From positions 5,207,900-5,271,899 of the forward strand of contig NC_031476.1 in assembly GCF_000006565.2 (NCBI RefSeq): 64,000 nt of DNA, given 5' to 3'. The position numbers and the translations under genes are program-made. A model generated the notes under the pieces. That model had not been told where the DNA came from and searched no databases. It worked only from the letters and a program-made list of their open reading frames with translations. Shown piece after piece: positions 48,687 through 61,152 of this stretch; positions within the stretch are counted from its first letter, which is position 1, and every line of letters starts with the position of its first letter. Source of the stretch: Toxoplasma gondii ME49 (taxonomy: Eukaryota; Apicomplexa; Conoidasida; Eucoccidiorida; Sarcocystidae).

Positions 48687-49032
48687 TCGGAAAGCACCGT
48701 TAGTATATACTGCGGCAGAGGAGAAAGGCTTTCATTTGAATTTCACAAATCTTGAGAAGAAGTACAAAGGACCCAGTCTGTCAAGGGAAAACGACGTTCG
48801 GTGTCCGGCGAAAGCACTCGTGTCAGGGAGGAGAGAATGCAGCATTAAGCAAAGAGCGAAACTTTCTCCCTGGTTTGCATGTTGCCAAGTCACGCATACA
48901 CACGAACAACTGAGCTCCAAACCGTCTCGCAGCTGCATCTCAATCCCCGACGAACTCCTCCTCACAAAAGCATCCATCCAACACAAGGGAAACATGCTAG
49001 AAATGTTCCAGTGGGTTATGAGGAGAAAAGCC
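45940..49032. other. Intergenic region with microsatellites
   Basis: 5' flank of the membrane-protein gene and 3' flank of the MATH-BTB gene. TA/TG microsatellites lie at about 47928-47950, 48433-48460, 48525-48543 and 48650-48683. No supported gene. Confidence 0.5.
48650..48683. repeat. (TA)n microsatellite
   Basis: Longest of a cluster of four TA tracts between 47.9 and 48.7 kb. Confidence 0.9.
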
Positions 49033-52000
49033 TTAGTTCTCATCAGCATCTGTGTCCTCAAATATAAAGAGACCAGCATCGTCAAGAGATCCTTCTTCTC
49101 CCGTCTCTGGATTTCCAGCAGGAGCTTGGAGACTCGACTCTATCAAAAGAAAAGGTTTTCCTTCGCCTCTGTCTTGCCCGAATTGCTCCTCAGGCAAGCC
49201 TCCCAAGGGAGACCGCAGGGCTGAACGGGTCTTCAGCTCAGAGACAGAAGAAGAGGAAGATGAGGAAGCAGAAAACGAAGAGGAAGAAGTCGAAGCAGAC
49301 AAGGAAGACGAAGGAGACAGGGAGTAAGAAAGACAAGAGGAATAAGTCGAAGGAGACAAGGAAGAAGGAAAACAAGCAGAAGAATAATCGGAGGAAGAAC
49401 AAGAAGACAGTCCAACTGTTGCGCGCTGACGTGGAAGAGGTTCACGGTGATCCCTGGCATCACTTTGTTTCTTACATCTCGGACTTTCTCTCCGCGGACT
49501 TGCATTCTCTTTTCTCAGATCGTTTTCGTGAGGCTCTCCCACCAACCCCCCAAAGAGAGATTCCGAAAGCAAGAGTTGATTTGTCTCTGCGGCATCCTGG
49601 CAGTTTCCTCTTTCAGTACCCCCCAGGTCCTTCTCTGGCCCAAACACTCTGCTCTCACATTGGTTCCCCGCAGTTGGACAGTCACTCTGAAGCGTCGAGC
49701 GCTCCCTGAAGCTGTCAACGCTTTCTGCAGATGTCTGAGTCCCTCCACCGTCGCTGTGCCTCCTGCGCTTCGCCGTATGTACACCCCGACTGCTACAGAC
49801 CCCACTCTCTTGCGGTTGTCCTCTGTCGCTTCGGCCTTGACTTGGGGTGCACCCGTCTGCAGCGAGTGCGTCACAGGTCGTCGCGTTTTGACGTTTCTCG
49901 ACTTCAGTCCACCCGCGAATTTCGCATCCTGTCTCCGTGGATCCGTGATTCATCGGCTTCTCACAACTCCCCCCGGCGTCGCTCCCCGATAAGGTTTCTC
50001 TCTCGGAGTCGCGTTTGCTGTGCGGCTCTGGCGCGATTTCCTCGGCCTGAGTCCCGCTCGGAGACATGCAGCTCGTAGCTGAAGCAACGGCGCGAGAAGC
50101 GTCGCCTTCGCCGGACGGCGGACTCTGGAGAGAAGGCGATGAGGTCGTTTCTGGGGAGAGGAAACGCGTCGTTCCTTCTTCATGCGTGCCAACTGAAAGA
50201 GCAGTTTCCATCTGCCGTCGAGGAGAAGGCGACGCTGCATGCGCGTGGGCTTCCGTGAGCGACCGAGGCGCGGACGAGGAATTCGCGGAAGCGTCTGAAG
50301 CAGAGGCACTTGGCAAGGAGAGAGAGCGCTTTGCCGACAGCCAGTCTTTCTCCGAGGAGAGTTCGCCTGATCGAGGAGAAAGAGAAAGGACAGGCAGACT
50401 GCACGAAGACTGACACAGTCGAGGAGCCGACGAACAGGCCGTTCCTCTCCAGAAGCGACAGGGGCGAGAACAATGAGGAAACGTTCCATCTCCCGCCGCT
50501 CGCATTTCCGAAAACGAACTCGTTGAACATGCATCATGAAACGCACCGCCTGTTTGGTCCCCACTGCTTCCGCGTCTGTCGCTCTCGCCACGGAATTCCT
50601 GCGAGGCAGCCGCTGCATGCAGCGCCTCTCCACTATGACCCAAAGAGGAAGAAGAAGCAGAGGAGGAAGAAGCAGAGGAGGAAGAAGCAGAGGAAGAAGA
50701 AGAGGAAACAGACGTCGAAGAAGAACGGGAAGAAGAACACGGAGACGAAGAGGTCGAAGATGACACAAAAGATGAAAAAGAAGAAGAGTTGTGAGCAGAG
50801 TTTCGACACAGATTGCGGCTCGAAGAGGACAGAGTGTCTTGAAGACTTTTGCTAGATCCCATTGATATTTCTTCCGTCTGCGGCAAACCCAGTTGGCCTT
50901 CTTCTACGAAGCCGCGTCGAGAGCAGCAGCGCTGTGTGCATGCGCTGCAGTCGTCCTCTTTGCCCTTGCTTCGACCTCCGCTGCATTCGCTTTCCAGCCA
51001 CTGGTATTCTGCCCATTCGTCTGTCTCAAACGCCCCACAGGTTCCCTCCTCCAGTGCCGACCTCAGCTTCTTTCGAGGTCGACTGGGCGCCGACGCCGGA
51101 GAGCGACGGAGCAGAGAGAGAGGAGAGCTCTGACCGTCACGGTCGAGACAGAGACGCTGCTGGAGAGCGCCGCTGAAGCTCGACTCTTTTGAGAAGTCTG
51201 TGTTGTGTCTGCCGCCCTCTGTCGCACCGTCCTCTCTCCGACCGAAACACTGGAACTGGAGTGGTTCTCCTCTCTCGCAGCCGCAGAGCGCCGCAGCCGA
51301 TACATGCGCAGAAGCCGGCGCGCGACACCGAGAGGCAGCGGGATGAAGCAGACACGAAGGCAATCGAGAGGAATAACGACTTGGGGAGGAACAAGAACAG
51401 CACGAACAAGGGGAAGAAGCAGAAGAGGTCGAAGATGAGGACGAAGCAGAAGAGGTCGAACATGAGGACGAAGCAGAAGAGGTCGAAGATGAGGAAGAAG
51501 CAGAAGAGGAGAAAGAGAGAGAACGAGAAGGCGTGAGTTGGAGGCGATTCGCGAGTTGCAACTTGCGAGAGGAGAGTTGTGGTTCTGTGTAGGAGCAACG
51601 CCATGGACGCGCGATCTCTTTTCCGACAAACTCCGGCGCACATTCACAGCCTCTTTGTACGGTTCCGACAGCGTTCGCTTTTCGCGCAGCGGGCGATCCA
51701 GGAGGAAACATCGAGGAAGAGGTTTCAACAAGTCTCGTCCCATACGCAGGTGGGCCTCCTCTTGGATGAAACTCACCATGCAAAAAGCATCGCCTGTGAG
51801 GGTGACATATCAAGCCATGTTTTGCATCCCCTCCCTCTCGGCCTGCGCCTTCTCTCTCTCTTTCTCTCTCTGCTTCTCCCTCTCCTTGTCTCAGTTCATC
51901 TCTATGTCTCTCTGCGGGGTCCTTTTCGTCGAACTCCCTGCATGCGTTTCTGGTGCGTTCTGTCGAGTTTGCTTCCTCCACGAAATCCAGAGGCGCCTCG

Positions 52001-53327
52001 CCCTGTCCGCTTCCGGTGTTCTTGGGTGTACAGACAGCTCGCGTTTCGTCCCCAGGGTCCCGGGCACTGTGCGAGTTCCGCCGTCTTGGCTTTTCATTCC
52101 CTCGCGAGTCTCTCGCAGGCTCCTGCGCACCTGCGCCTAGAGGTTTCAAGAGAATCGACCCTTCTGGATGAATGGCGACGATGTCTTCGTCACTGCACGG
52201 GCTTCCGTCGCGGCTTCTGCGGCCGCGAGGAGAGGCTGCATGCTCTGGAGAGGCAGAGAGAGAAACGGAGGAAAAGGAAAGACCTGAAGAGGCGCTCGAC
52301 CACCAGCGCTCGAGCAGCTGAAGCATCTTGCCTGCCACAGCTCCACCCGCGAGCGAATTCGCGAACTGACGACCTGCACAGAGAGTCGCAGGGGAAACTT
52401 TCGAGCAGCGTCGGTCTCGAAGGAAAGCCAGCGTTGCAGGCATGTACTCAAATACCTGATAGACAACAGTTCTACAGATAGGTAGATGCGTGTACTTCAC
52501 ACAATGACTTTGTTACAAATACATCGCCATATATACCTGCATCTTCACTATATATATATATATATATGTATATATGCAGATAGTTTTATGGGCATATATA
52601 CACAATGTTGTATCCATATATTTACATAAATTTATATGTATTTACAGATATGTACATGTGTAAATATGTGTATAGATTGGTGTATAGATGGAAGGGGAAA
52701 TGTGTCTGTTTCGAGACAAATAGAAAAGTACGGATCTCTATGTAAGGGGAGAGCGGACAAAAGCAATGCATAGTGAGACAGGCATGTCGCGGTGGAGAAG
52801 AAACTCGGCGAAAAGATTCCCCATGTGTATCGTTTTTTATTTCACAGGATAACGCACTTGCTTTCACAAGGCGACGACAGTTGATACGGCTAGCACAGAA
52901 GAGAATCGCCGCAAAATTTTGACAGGACAGCCGGGAGATGATCTCGTCGATGCAGCGTTCGTAGACGCACTGAAAAGCCAGACAAAGAATGACATCTCGA
53001 TTCGTTCTCCGTCTTTGAAGACGCAGATCGGTGCCTGGGTGTTTGCAGATAAACTGACAACTTCACTGTGCGTATACGAACACAGGTAGCGACGACGTGG
53101 AAATCCGGATTTCTGGCGAGTAAACGATGCGCGTCCGTTCGCAAAGAGAGACAGAAACCGTGCAGCGCTGCCGCAACCGTTGGCCTCTCACGGTCTCGCT
53201 CTCTACTGTCTTCGTTCCTCTCCTTCCTCTCCATTTCAGTCGCTGTCTGTCCTTTGCTATTTTAACCGAACTCTTCACTTATGCACGCATCACTCTCATT
53301 GCATCTTTCACCATAGATATGCTTGTA

Positions 53328-53362
<35 letters not shown>

Positions 53363-56108
53363 GTGTCTATCTTTCTGTATTGATATACCTATACACATGT
53401 ATAGATTTAAATAATATTTGTATATATATATACATATGTATATATACGTTCATATATATATGTTTGCCTGTACTTTTAGGTAGGGGTAGGTGGCCGTGCA
53501 AGTGAATGCTGAGCATGGTCAGTCATAGCAGAGATGACGAAAACTTCTCCTTTGTTCGTCTCGTACCTGAACGTCGTAGAGGTCTGCGGCGACAAGAAGC
53601 TCGAGCAGAGAGTTGATGGTTTCCACCTCCTTCTGTTGAGTCGATTTCTCTTCTTTCTGCTCTTCAGTCTCGGCAGACAGCAGAGGGCACCTGGAAACGA
53701 AAACGCGTCCAGGGATCAAACTCAGGAAACGTCTTGACCAGCGACGAACGAGACTTATATATCCTCGGAAAACTAAACATACATATGCATACATGGAACT
53801 GCATGCGTATATATATATATATATATACATATATATATCTGTGTCTACGTGTAGACTTCACAGAATAAAATCGCTGGATTGCCCTTGCACACACACACAC
53901 ACACACACAAGTTTTGAAAGTCTCCTTCCTGTTAGTCTCACATCTCGCTCACATAGAAATACATATATATATATATACGTATACTTGTATATTTATACGT
54001 CTACAAACGCATGCATTCTTATAGGCACATATATTTTTATATAGAGAGAGCGCTTTATGCTTGAGTGGACCTCTCTGTGTGTGCAACGTACGTATCGGTA
54101 TGCATATAGAGAAGGAGGTTCTTCAGAGCAGAGACGGTAAGACCAGCAGTCTCCGACAGATTGAGTTTTGATAAGTTTCGAGTCTCAGAGCTTTCTGTCC
54201 GCGCGCGTTTTTGCCCAGACAGGCGAGGGAGGAAGGGGGAAAGCGCCGCAGAGTCCTTGAGGCCTTCTTGAAAGAGTCCCTTGAGCATGGCTCTGAAAAC
54301 CTTGAAAGAAGCGCCCGAGGAGCGGCAGAGCGTTGAAGCATAAGAACGCAGAAAGGCGACGGAAGACCGAAGCAGAACAGGGACAGGAGAGGAGACAAGA
54401 GAAGGGAGAGGGAAAAGATAAAAAGAAAGCTAAAAAGACAGAGAAGACAAGCGTTTCGCCACAGTGAAGCTGTAGGCCAGACACCCGGGGAGGCGCTGCG
54501 ACGCGCTTGAGGAGAGATAAGAGACAGCACGAGGCAACAGGAGACAGGAAACGCAAAGGAGACAGGGGAATCCAAAAGGAACGAAAAGTGATGAAGGGTG
54601 GGATGGCGAAGAGCGAACGGAAAGGAAGAGAGAAAACCACATGCAAGCCAAAGCACCCGCGGGCGAGAATCGGTAATGAGAGAGAAATGCCGAGAGGAGA
54701 AGACAGAGAAGAACGGACAGAAGAGAAACACAGGGAGGGAATGGCGAAGAGAGCGAGCGAGAGAGAGAAGCATACACATGGAAGGAAACGATAAGGAGAG
54801 GCGTAACCTCCTGCAAGAGTTTCTTCCCTCGCTTTTTGAGAGACGCCTTTCAGTGCTTGTCTGTTTTTCTTCGAGTGTCTCACCTTGGATCTCGAGACGA
54901 GGATCAGCTTGTTCGCCGGGAAGGTCTCTCCGCGGAACTCGATTTCCATGTCTTTCTCATGTTCGATGAAGGCGGCGACTTCCTCTGAGAGGGTGGTCGC
55001 CGTGCGTCTCTGCAGGGCATGCGTTTTCCCCTTTTTCTCGAAGCCTTCGCTCTTGCAGGAGAGGTGCCGGAGAGCGACGAGAGGCCGAGGTCGAGCAGCG
55101 GAGGACGTGGACGACTGCGGACCCACCAGCGCCTCCAGAATCGGGCAGTCCAGCAATGCACGGATCTTGAGACTACCGTCAGACCAGGTCAAGGCGCGAG
55201 CCTTCCGACGCGTGCTCACTGAGGAAAAGTCGAGCTCCACATGCAAACTCTGACGCGAATGCAAACTCTGACGCGAATGCAAACTCTGACGCGAATGGTG
55301 TCTCGTAGGCGCGAGAAGCAGCAAGAGTTTCTCCTGTTCACAGAGCCTCGAAACATCAATCCATCCAAGTTTACATGCAGACGCCTGTGCGTTCAAGTAG
55401 ATGCGCATGCAGTTACGCATGCATACACCTACCTACACACATCCGCGATACATACATGCAAATACCCTTGAACGCACACACCCACCTGTCTACGCACAGC
55501 AGTAGAATATGCACATACACGTAGGCAATCTTGAACATGCTTGCGTAGGCGCGCATATCTCCCTCCAGCTGAGCGCATCTGGACACAAGTTTGTTTCGCT
55601 TGCGTTTTCTGCGCGTAGGTCTGGACGACGCGCATACCATCGCAGAGGTGTGTGGGGCCGTATCCAACGCCAGGTTCGTTTTTCGAGTATACGTCGCTGT
55701 CTTCGTATTGAACGATGAAATCTCTCTTCGTCTGCGTCTGCGAGGCAGGAAAGCCGCTTGGACTTTGCTTGAAAATTTGGAGTTTGTAGTGGACGAGGAC
55801 ATCTTCCGTCAGGTTGCTGTCGACCATCAGATAGAGCTCGAGTGACCCTGCATTCTTGGAGTCGCCGTAGGGATACAACCGAAGAAACCAAAACCCCACC
55901 TCAGCGTCTCCGAATAAAGGACTGTCGATGTACTGGTCGTCGTCTTGCGCACGGAGAACTGGAAGCAAAGCAGTGCGACAGAAACTGATGTATGCACCTA
56001 TATGAGCAGTTGTACACATCCAGGGAAGTGCCTCCCTCTATACTGGTAGAGAGGTCTCTACATTCCAAAATAGTCAAAATCGAATTCAGAAACCACCGTC
56101 CATCCGCG

Positions 56109-56139
<31 letters not shown>

Positions 56140-57170
56140 GGATACATGCATATATGTATATATATGTAAATGTATCGTGCGTGCGTGTGTGTGTATGTGT
56201 GTGTAGACGCATGTATTTACGTAGGGAGGTTAATGTGTCTACGTAGGTCTACCAAGGTTTCGTGTGCTCTTCATGGCCATTAAGATTAGTGGTCTCTAGC
56301 GTATATCTGAAGAACCGGCATTTTGATTCCAGCGGTACAAGCATCATGACACACGTAGTAGCCGCATGCGGCGGCAACTGCATGCATCACTATATATAGA
56401 GAGAAAAGCATATACAACTAGTTATGTACATTTTGGGTCTGGATAGAAATGCTTGCACCGGTGACGAGCAGAGACTATTGAGTGGAGAAATGAAGTCGGT
56501 CTCTAGACGCACATCTGTTTTTCGCGAGCGCCCAAATTTCGGGGAAGTGCGTGACGCGCCAGTTGGCACAAACGCGCCGTTTGTCGACGTGGCTAGCCAA
56601 GTTGAACTGTCTGTACACCGGAGTGAAGGGAAGGAGTTTCGAATCCTTTTTCGCCGGTTTCTGCGTTGCGTTTCTCGTCGTGGATTGTCCAGAGCACGCA
56701 GAAAGATCAGAGAGCGCTGCCACCGAAGAAGCAGTCGAAGGCCGCCTCCCCTCCCCCATTGAAGAGACGCGGCCTGTCCGCCCCGTCGAACCAGTGTTTG
56801 TCGACCCAGAAGCCGATGTAGATGCTGCAGCGGAGGAAGTAGAAGACACAGAGGAAGAAGAAGAGGAAGAGGAAGACAGTGCAGGGGTGGTTGCCTCGGA
56901 GGAAGGATGTCGACTGCTGCGATGGTGGCCGCGTCGTGAAGAGCCACGAGACTCGCCCTGTTGCGCCCTGAAGGAAGAGTGGGATGAAGATGAATGCGAA
57001 GGAGACGCGTGTGAGGAGTGAGAAGCAGAGTGTGTTGAATGAGAAGAGTGTGGAGAAGAGCGAGTTTGGTGACTTCGACCTCGCCTCGAAGAGGACGATG
57101 TTCGGTTGCTGTGTCGATGACTCTGATGGCTGGAGGCATGGCCAGAAACGAGTGGGAGGCGGCGCGCCAT
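49033..57170 (-). CDS. MATH-BTB domain protein with giant Ser-rich C-terminus
   Basis: MATH-BTB proteins usually act as substrate adaptors of CUL3 ubiquitin ligases. Exons: 57170-56513, 55958-about 55638, about 55384-54884, 54300-54092, 53690-53567, 52969-about 52858 and 52455-49033. Exon 1 has a Ser/His/Arg-rich tail and then the start of MATH (FNLASHVDKRRVCANW). Exon 2 carries the MATH core (GFWFLRLYPYGDSKNAGSLE). BTB begins in exon 3 (MEIEFRGETFPANKLILVSR) and runs through VFRAMLKGLFQEGLKD, LLELLVAADLYDVQ and CVYERCIDEIISRL. Exon 7 starts VFEYMPATLAFLRD and continues for about 1100 residues of Ser-rich, disordered sequence ending DTDADEN. The junctions 2/3 and 6/7 are not settled: the best-looking donors give phases that do not match the acceptor. 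The start ATG 57170 is chosen because the frame upstream has no other ATG. The product is about 1780 aa. Confidence 0.85.
50640..50765. repeat. Ser-encoding GAGGAAGAAGCA-type repeats
   Basis: Degenerate purine-rich repeats on the + strand, read on the - strand as Ser/Ala-Ser runs inside exon 7 of the MATH-BTB gene. Confidence 0.7.
51410..51512. repeat. 27-bp tandem repeat in MATH-BTB exon 7
   Basis: About three copies of a GAAGCAGAAGAGGTCGAAGA-type 27-bp unit. In frame on the - strand they encode S(T)SSAS(S/C)S blocks, so unit gain or loss would keep the frame. Confidence 0.8.
53330..53360. repeat. (TA)n microsatellite in MATH-BTB intron
   Basis: TA tract in the intron between exons 53690-53567 and 52969; a second TA-rich block lies at about 53415-53462. 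Confidence 0.9.
55241..55300. repeat. 18-bp tandem repeat coding HSRQSL
   Basis: Three identical 18-bp copies plus part of a fourth (ATGCAAACTCTGACGCGA unit on the + strand), read as HSRQSL repeats in the MATH-BTB exon 55384-54884, between the MATH and BTB parts. Confidence 0.9.
56111..56139. repeat. (TA)n microsatellite in MATH-BTB intron 1
   Basis: TA tract in the first intron (55959-56512), followed by TG-rich sequence. Confidence 0.9.
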
Positions 57171-60154
57171 GTTGGGTGCGGTGAGAGACTTCGGAACTTC
57201 TGTAGAAGAAGAAACCTCTCTGGAGACGAAGAAGCGAGAGAGGTCGATTGGCTGTGCTCGCCAAGGGGAAACACGTTTTTCGCGGGGACACCGGGCGTTC
57301 TCTTGAAGCCAACGAAACACGAGGAAAAGAGAAGCGGACGCGTTTTCCAGTCAGAAGTGCCCTCTCCTGCCTCCACAGGTCACCCAGGCTCAGGGTGTAA
57401 CCGGGTCCTCGACTCCCTACAAGAAAGAGGTTTGCAAAGTGCAGAGCACAGAACCGGTCCCAGTCTGGCAGAGTTGTTCGGCAGAAAAACCAATTTCTAA
57501 AATAACGGAAGAACAGCTCCGTAGTGCAAGCGACGTTGGCGGCGCACTTTACAAATTGTGCAGCTGAGTAACGAGGATACAGAAGACGGCTTGTCTTAGT
57601 TGGGGGCCCCTCCTATTCAAAAAGATACATCGAAAACTCGGGTGCAAGAGAAAACGCAGTGTGTACAGAAACAGTCGATGAAATGCCCCCGACGAAAACT
57701 GCACTGGGCAGCAATGTGTACCGAAAGACCATAAGCGACACGACTCACGTAGAAATACTTGCTGTTCCAACTTTGTGTGGTCAAAAGCAACGGTCGTTTC
57801 CCACGGCTACAGATGCTGGAACGGCACTCGACAAAGTGATCATCTGAGTGAGAATGCCCCTCATTCTTGTTGGAAGTTCTTTTCATGTGAAAGTAACCTT
57901 GTTGGGGATGAGAAAGTCGGCAGTGATTCACCGAAGGCCTCGACTGTAACCGAGCGCCGGTCGCAAAGACAGCGGGTTTCTTGTACGAATTTGGTAATCT
58001 TTGAGGTTGTATAGTCGGCAAACAACACAATTGGCTCTGTGTTCTGTAGAACGGTTCTTGCTGGTCATATTGACTGTGTGTAACGTTACCTAGGACGAGC
58101 AGAAGACACCAACGACGCTGGTGTCCAAACCGCAGTTGGAGTTACTAAAAGGTGGCGTTGCTGAAAGGAAAAAAACGCACTGCGGTGCAGGAAATATCGC
58201 GTTCACCGACCAAGTTCAGAGCTGTGTCGAGTCTTCCGTTCCTCGCAACTCTGGATTAGTGAAGAGCAACGGGGTGGATACAGTTCTTGTCCACAGTCCT
58301 TTCGTGGAAACCAAAATTTTCCGTCTTGTTTTTTGCTTCTTTTGGAAATGTGCCGCTTCATGTAGCGTCCCTGTGCAGAGCAATTTCGAAACGTTATAAA
58401 TGAAGAGAATCCATGCGTGAAAACCCAAGATGTGCCCCTCCTGACAAGGAGGTGCTGTGAGCCACTGTGTCGAGGAAAGCGACTCCTGAGGGGGAACGGT
58501 AGCGGCTGTTCAATACGGTGAGGCCGTTTTAGTGTGTATCGGTTGCCAGTCAAGAAAAAAGGGAATCCCATCCATTCTAATTGACTTTCTCTGTTCTGCT
58601 CTTGCACGGATGTGTCTTTCTTTGCCGGTTTCTGTTCGCGAGCCTCAATTCGGCCAGGCAGGGGAAAAGAATGAGTCGCTCCGGCTGCGATTTGTGAATT
58701 GGCACGGTTTACTCTCGAACTAGAAGAAATCGAGAAGATGACACGGGAACGCGGTCATCTGTATGTAAAAAGGGCTGGATGACGATGAGAACGGACGCAT
58801 CAGAACCAGCTGCACTGATAATGAACATTTATGCAAAGGGTAGTGCGGAGCAGTTTCGTTTCGTTAGGGAGCGACTTCGTTGGCGAGGAAGAGGGACTTT
58901 CTTCCAAAACGACGCACAATGGAAGAAGATGACAACGAAGAAACAAATCGAAGAACAGACTGCGGAGCGGCAGCCATTTCATGCGTGTTTTCATCGAGAT
59001 TCGATAAAACGTAAGGGCACGTTATGACTCTCGAAATTCACTGCTTCGAGAATGGAAAAGGAACCGAAGTTCCGAACGCCAAAAAGCCTCAAAAACTTCA
59101 GTAGCAAAAAACGCAGATGCGCTCGCTTTCTGCATCCAAACAATTCCAAACGCGCACATACGGAATACGTTGTCTTCTGAACAAAGGAGCAACTTACACG
59201 CACTTGTCGAAATGGCAGATCACTACCCCTGCTCGAGATTGGCGGAGGACAACGAGGCACAGATTTACATTCCGCATATTTTCTGTTTGAGTGTAGCGGA
59301 AACCAAGCAAGTCAAACTTGAAGAGTCGTTTCCATCAAAAGCACGCACAAGGTTCTCCCTCTTTTTTCCGTGCGAACAGCCCGCTTTACGCACACCCGTG
59401 AATCTGGGTGCAGATCCAGTTTGTGGTTAGACTTTTTTTTTCGACCGCGAAGCAACATGTTTTGCCCCTTCTTCGACAGGAAACGAAGAGGATAAACAAG
59501 GCAAGGACCTTGCAAAGCAAAAAAAAGGCGAGCATGTTTTTTGCTGAAGTAGATAGAATCTAGACAACACACAGAGATTCCTGGATTCACTGCGACGGAG
59601 TCGTCTCCGGACCACCTTATCGCGGTTAAAATGGCAGAATGGCAGCGTTCTTTGGGATGCTTCGCTATCTGCAGTAAACAACAGTAGAACGGATGACTAG
59701 ACTTGACGCACCAAAGCGGTTGTCGAATGCATAGAGGCGGGGAAAGGCACCACTGTCGAGCTCTCGAACCAGACGACTTCCGAAATTTTCCCCAAACGTT
59801 TAGGCACGCTGCTCAGAGTTTTTGTGCTGTGGTAGTTCGGTCAACTGTCGAGCACGCATTCACGGAGTAGGCGTTTGCCTTTCTAATAAAAGACTTCTTG
59901 CACATTATGTGCCACGTTTCTGCCACGGAGAAACACAAGGCGCCACGCTTCGTTTGACAAGAAGGCAAAAATAGGGAATTGGGCGGACAACGAAAGGGCA
60001 GAACTCGCTGTTATTCACGCAGTGACTTCCCACATCAGCTGACACACGCACAAATTCACAGGCATATCGTCCAACTGAGACTCTGGTGACCTGCAGGATT
60101 TTTGCAGACACATCTTGGTTGAAGCAAAGGCGTAGGGGCACACGCAGAGTCTGT

Positions 60155-61025
60155 TTACCGTATCCACGTTCGACTGTGTTTGCAGAGATTTTGTAGATGA
60201 GATGATAGTTGTAGAAATGGAACCACGGATGGAACGGGTTCGTTGCCACTGATAACACAAACTATCTTCCTTGCCTCAGAAGCTACGACGTGTATGGCTT
60301 GTCTGTGTGACGTGACGGTATCTGGATCGCTTATAACGGCGCCAGCAAGAATCGGAAGTACAGTCTTGTCTTGGAGTTCGAAAGATGGGAGACCTTCGAC
60401 TGACAGTTCCTATAAAAAGCACGTGCTAAACGCACAATTGATTACAGTCGGAGGACGAGCTTCAACGACGATTACCGGCGCAGAAAGTGTCTGTGAGATT
60501 GGCGAGAAACATGGGCGCGGGGAAAGACTGTCAGAGTGGGGAGAACGACTGTGGGCAAGCATTTGAAGCGTAAAGCGGCAGTGGATCCTCAAAGAACGCT
60601 GGACAAGGACCGACCGACGTCAACACTTTTTGGAGAGCACTTGCAACTAAAAATCGGTGTCCGACGCAAGAAGAGAGAGTTTTGAGGGGAAACACGGTCT
60701 AGACACACTGAATGACAGTAAGTAGGAATAGAAAACAGAAACGGAAAGGGTGTCTCTTCAAATTTCAGCGTCCAGTGAGGAAAAAAGACTACCGGGAAAT
60801 AGCTCACCCCGTTCTAACCCTTCGCAGAGAAAGCGCGCCATACGCTTTTCGGCACGAGCCTAACAGAACGAGGGAGGAACGGGTTCGCCTACCTCAGCTT
60901 CAAACGAGTTCAAGAAACGAAATACCACCTATAAAAAACAACTGAATGTCCTCACCTGTCCCCGCAACGATGAGCGGCTGCTTTGTTAGGTTCCCTCCCC
61001 CGCACAGTCTCCCGTTCGTCGGTCC
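60155..61025 (-). CDS. Weak candidate coding segment, two exons, 5' end unknown
   Basis: Product not recognised. Exon 61025-60956 (contains GNLTKQPLIVAGT) ends at a canonical GTGAGG donor in phase 1. Exon 60399-60155 opens with the two bases needed and reads SFELQDKTVLPILAGAV and onward to a TAA. The composition is protein-like and free of low complexity. No upstream start exon was secured; an ATG frame at about 61385 (-) reading MEREEKTTVAAYHTVN is a possible one. The opposite strand is also open over part of the second exon (60243-60566), so this could be chance. Confidence 0.28.
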
Positions 61026-61081
61026 CTCACAAATTCGAATCACATAAAAATGTATGTAATGAGTTTATAGACACTTGATAT

Positions 61082-61152
61082 GTATATATATATATATATA
61101 TATATACATGCATCATGCTTGTGCATCCATGTTTATATATATATATATATAT
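61082..61152. repeat. Two (TA)n tracts
   Basis: TA tracts flank a short unique CATGCATCATGC-like stretch, upstream (on the - strand) of the candidate exon 61025-60956. Confidence 0.85.

Noticed and set aside
55241..55300. Short tandem repeats as a CRISPR-like array
   Set aside because: The units are directly adjacent with no spacers and lie in frame inside a coding exon of a eukaryotic gene.
57171..57320. Upstream extension of the MATH-BTB first exon to 57320
   Set aside because: The frame is open, but the only initiation codon there is GTG; the first ATG is at 57170.
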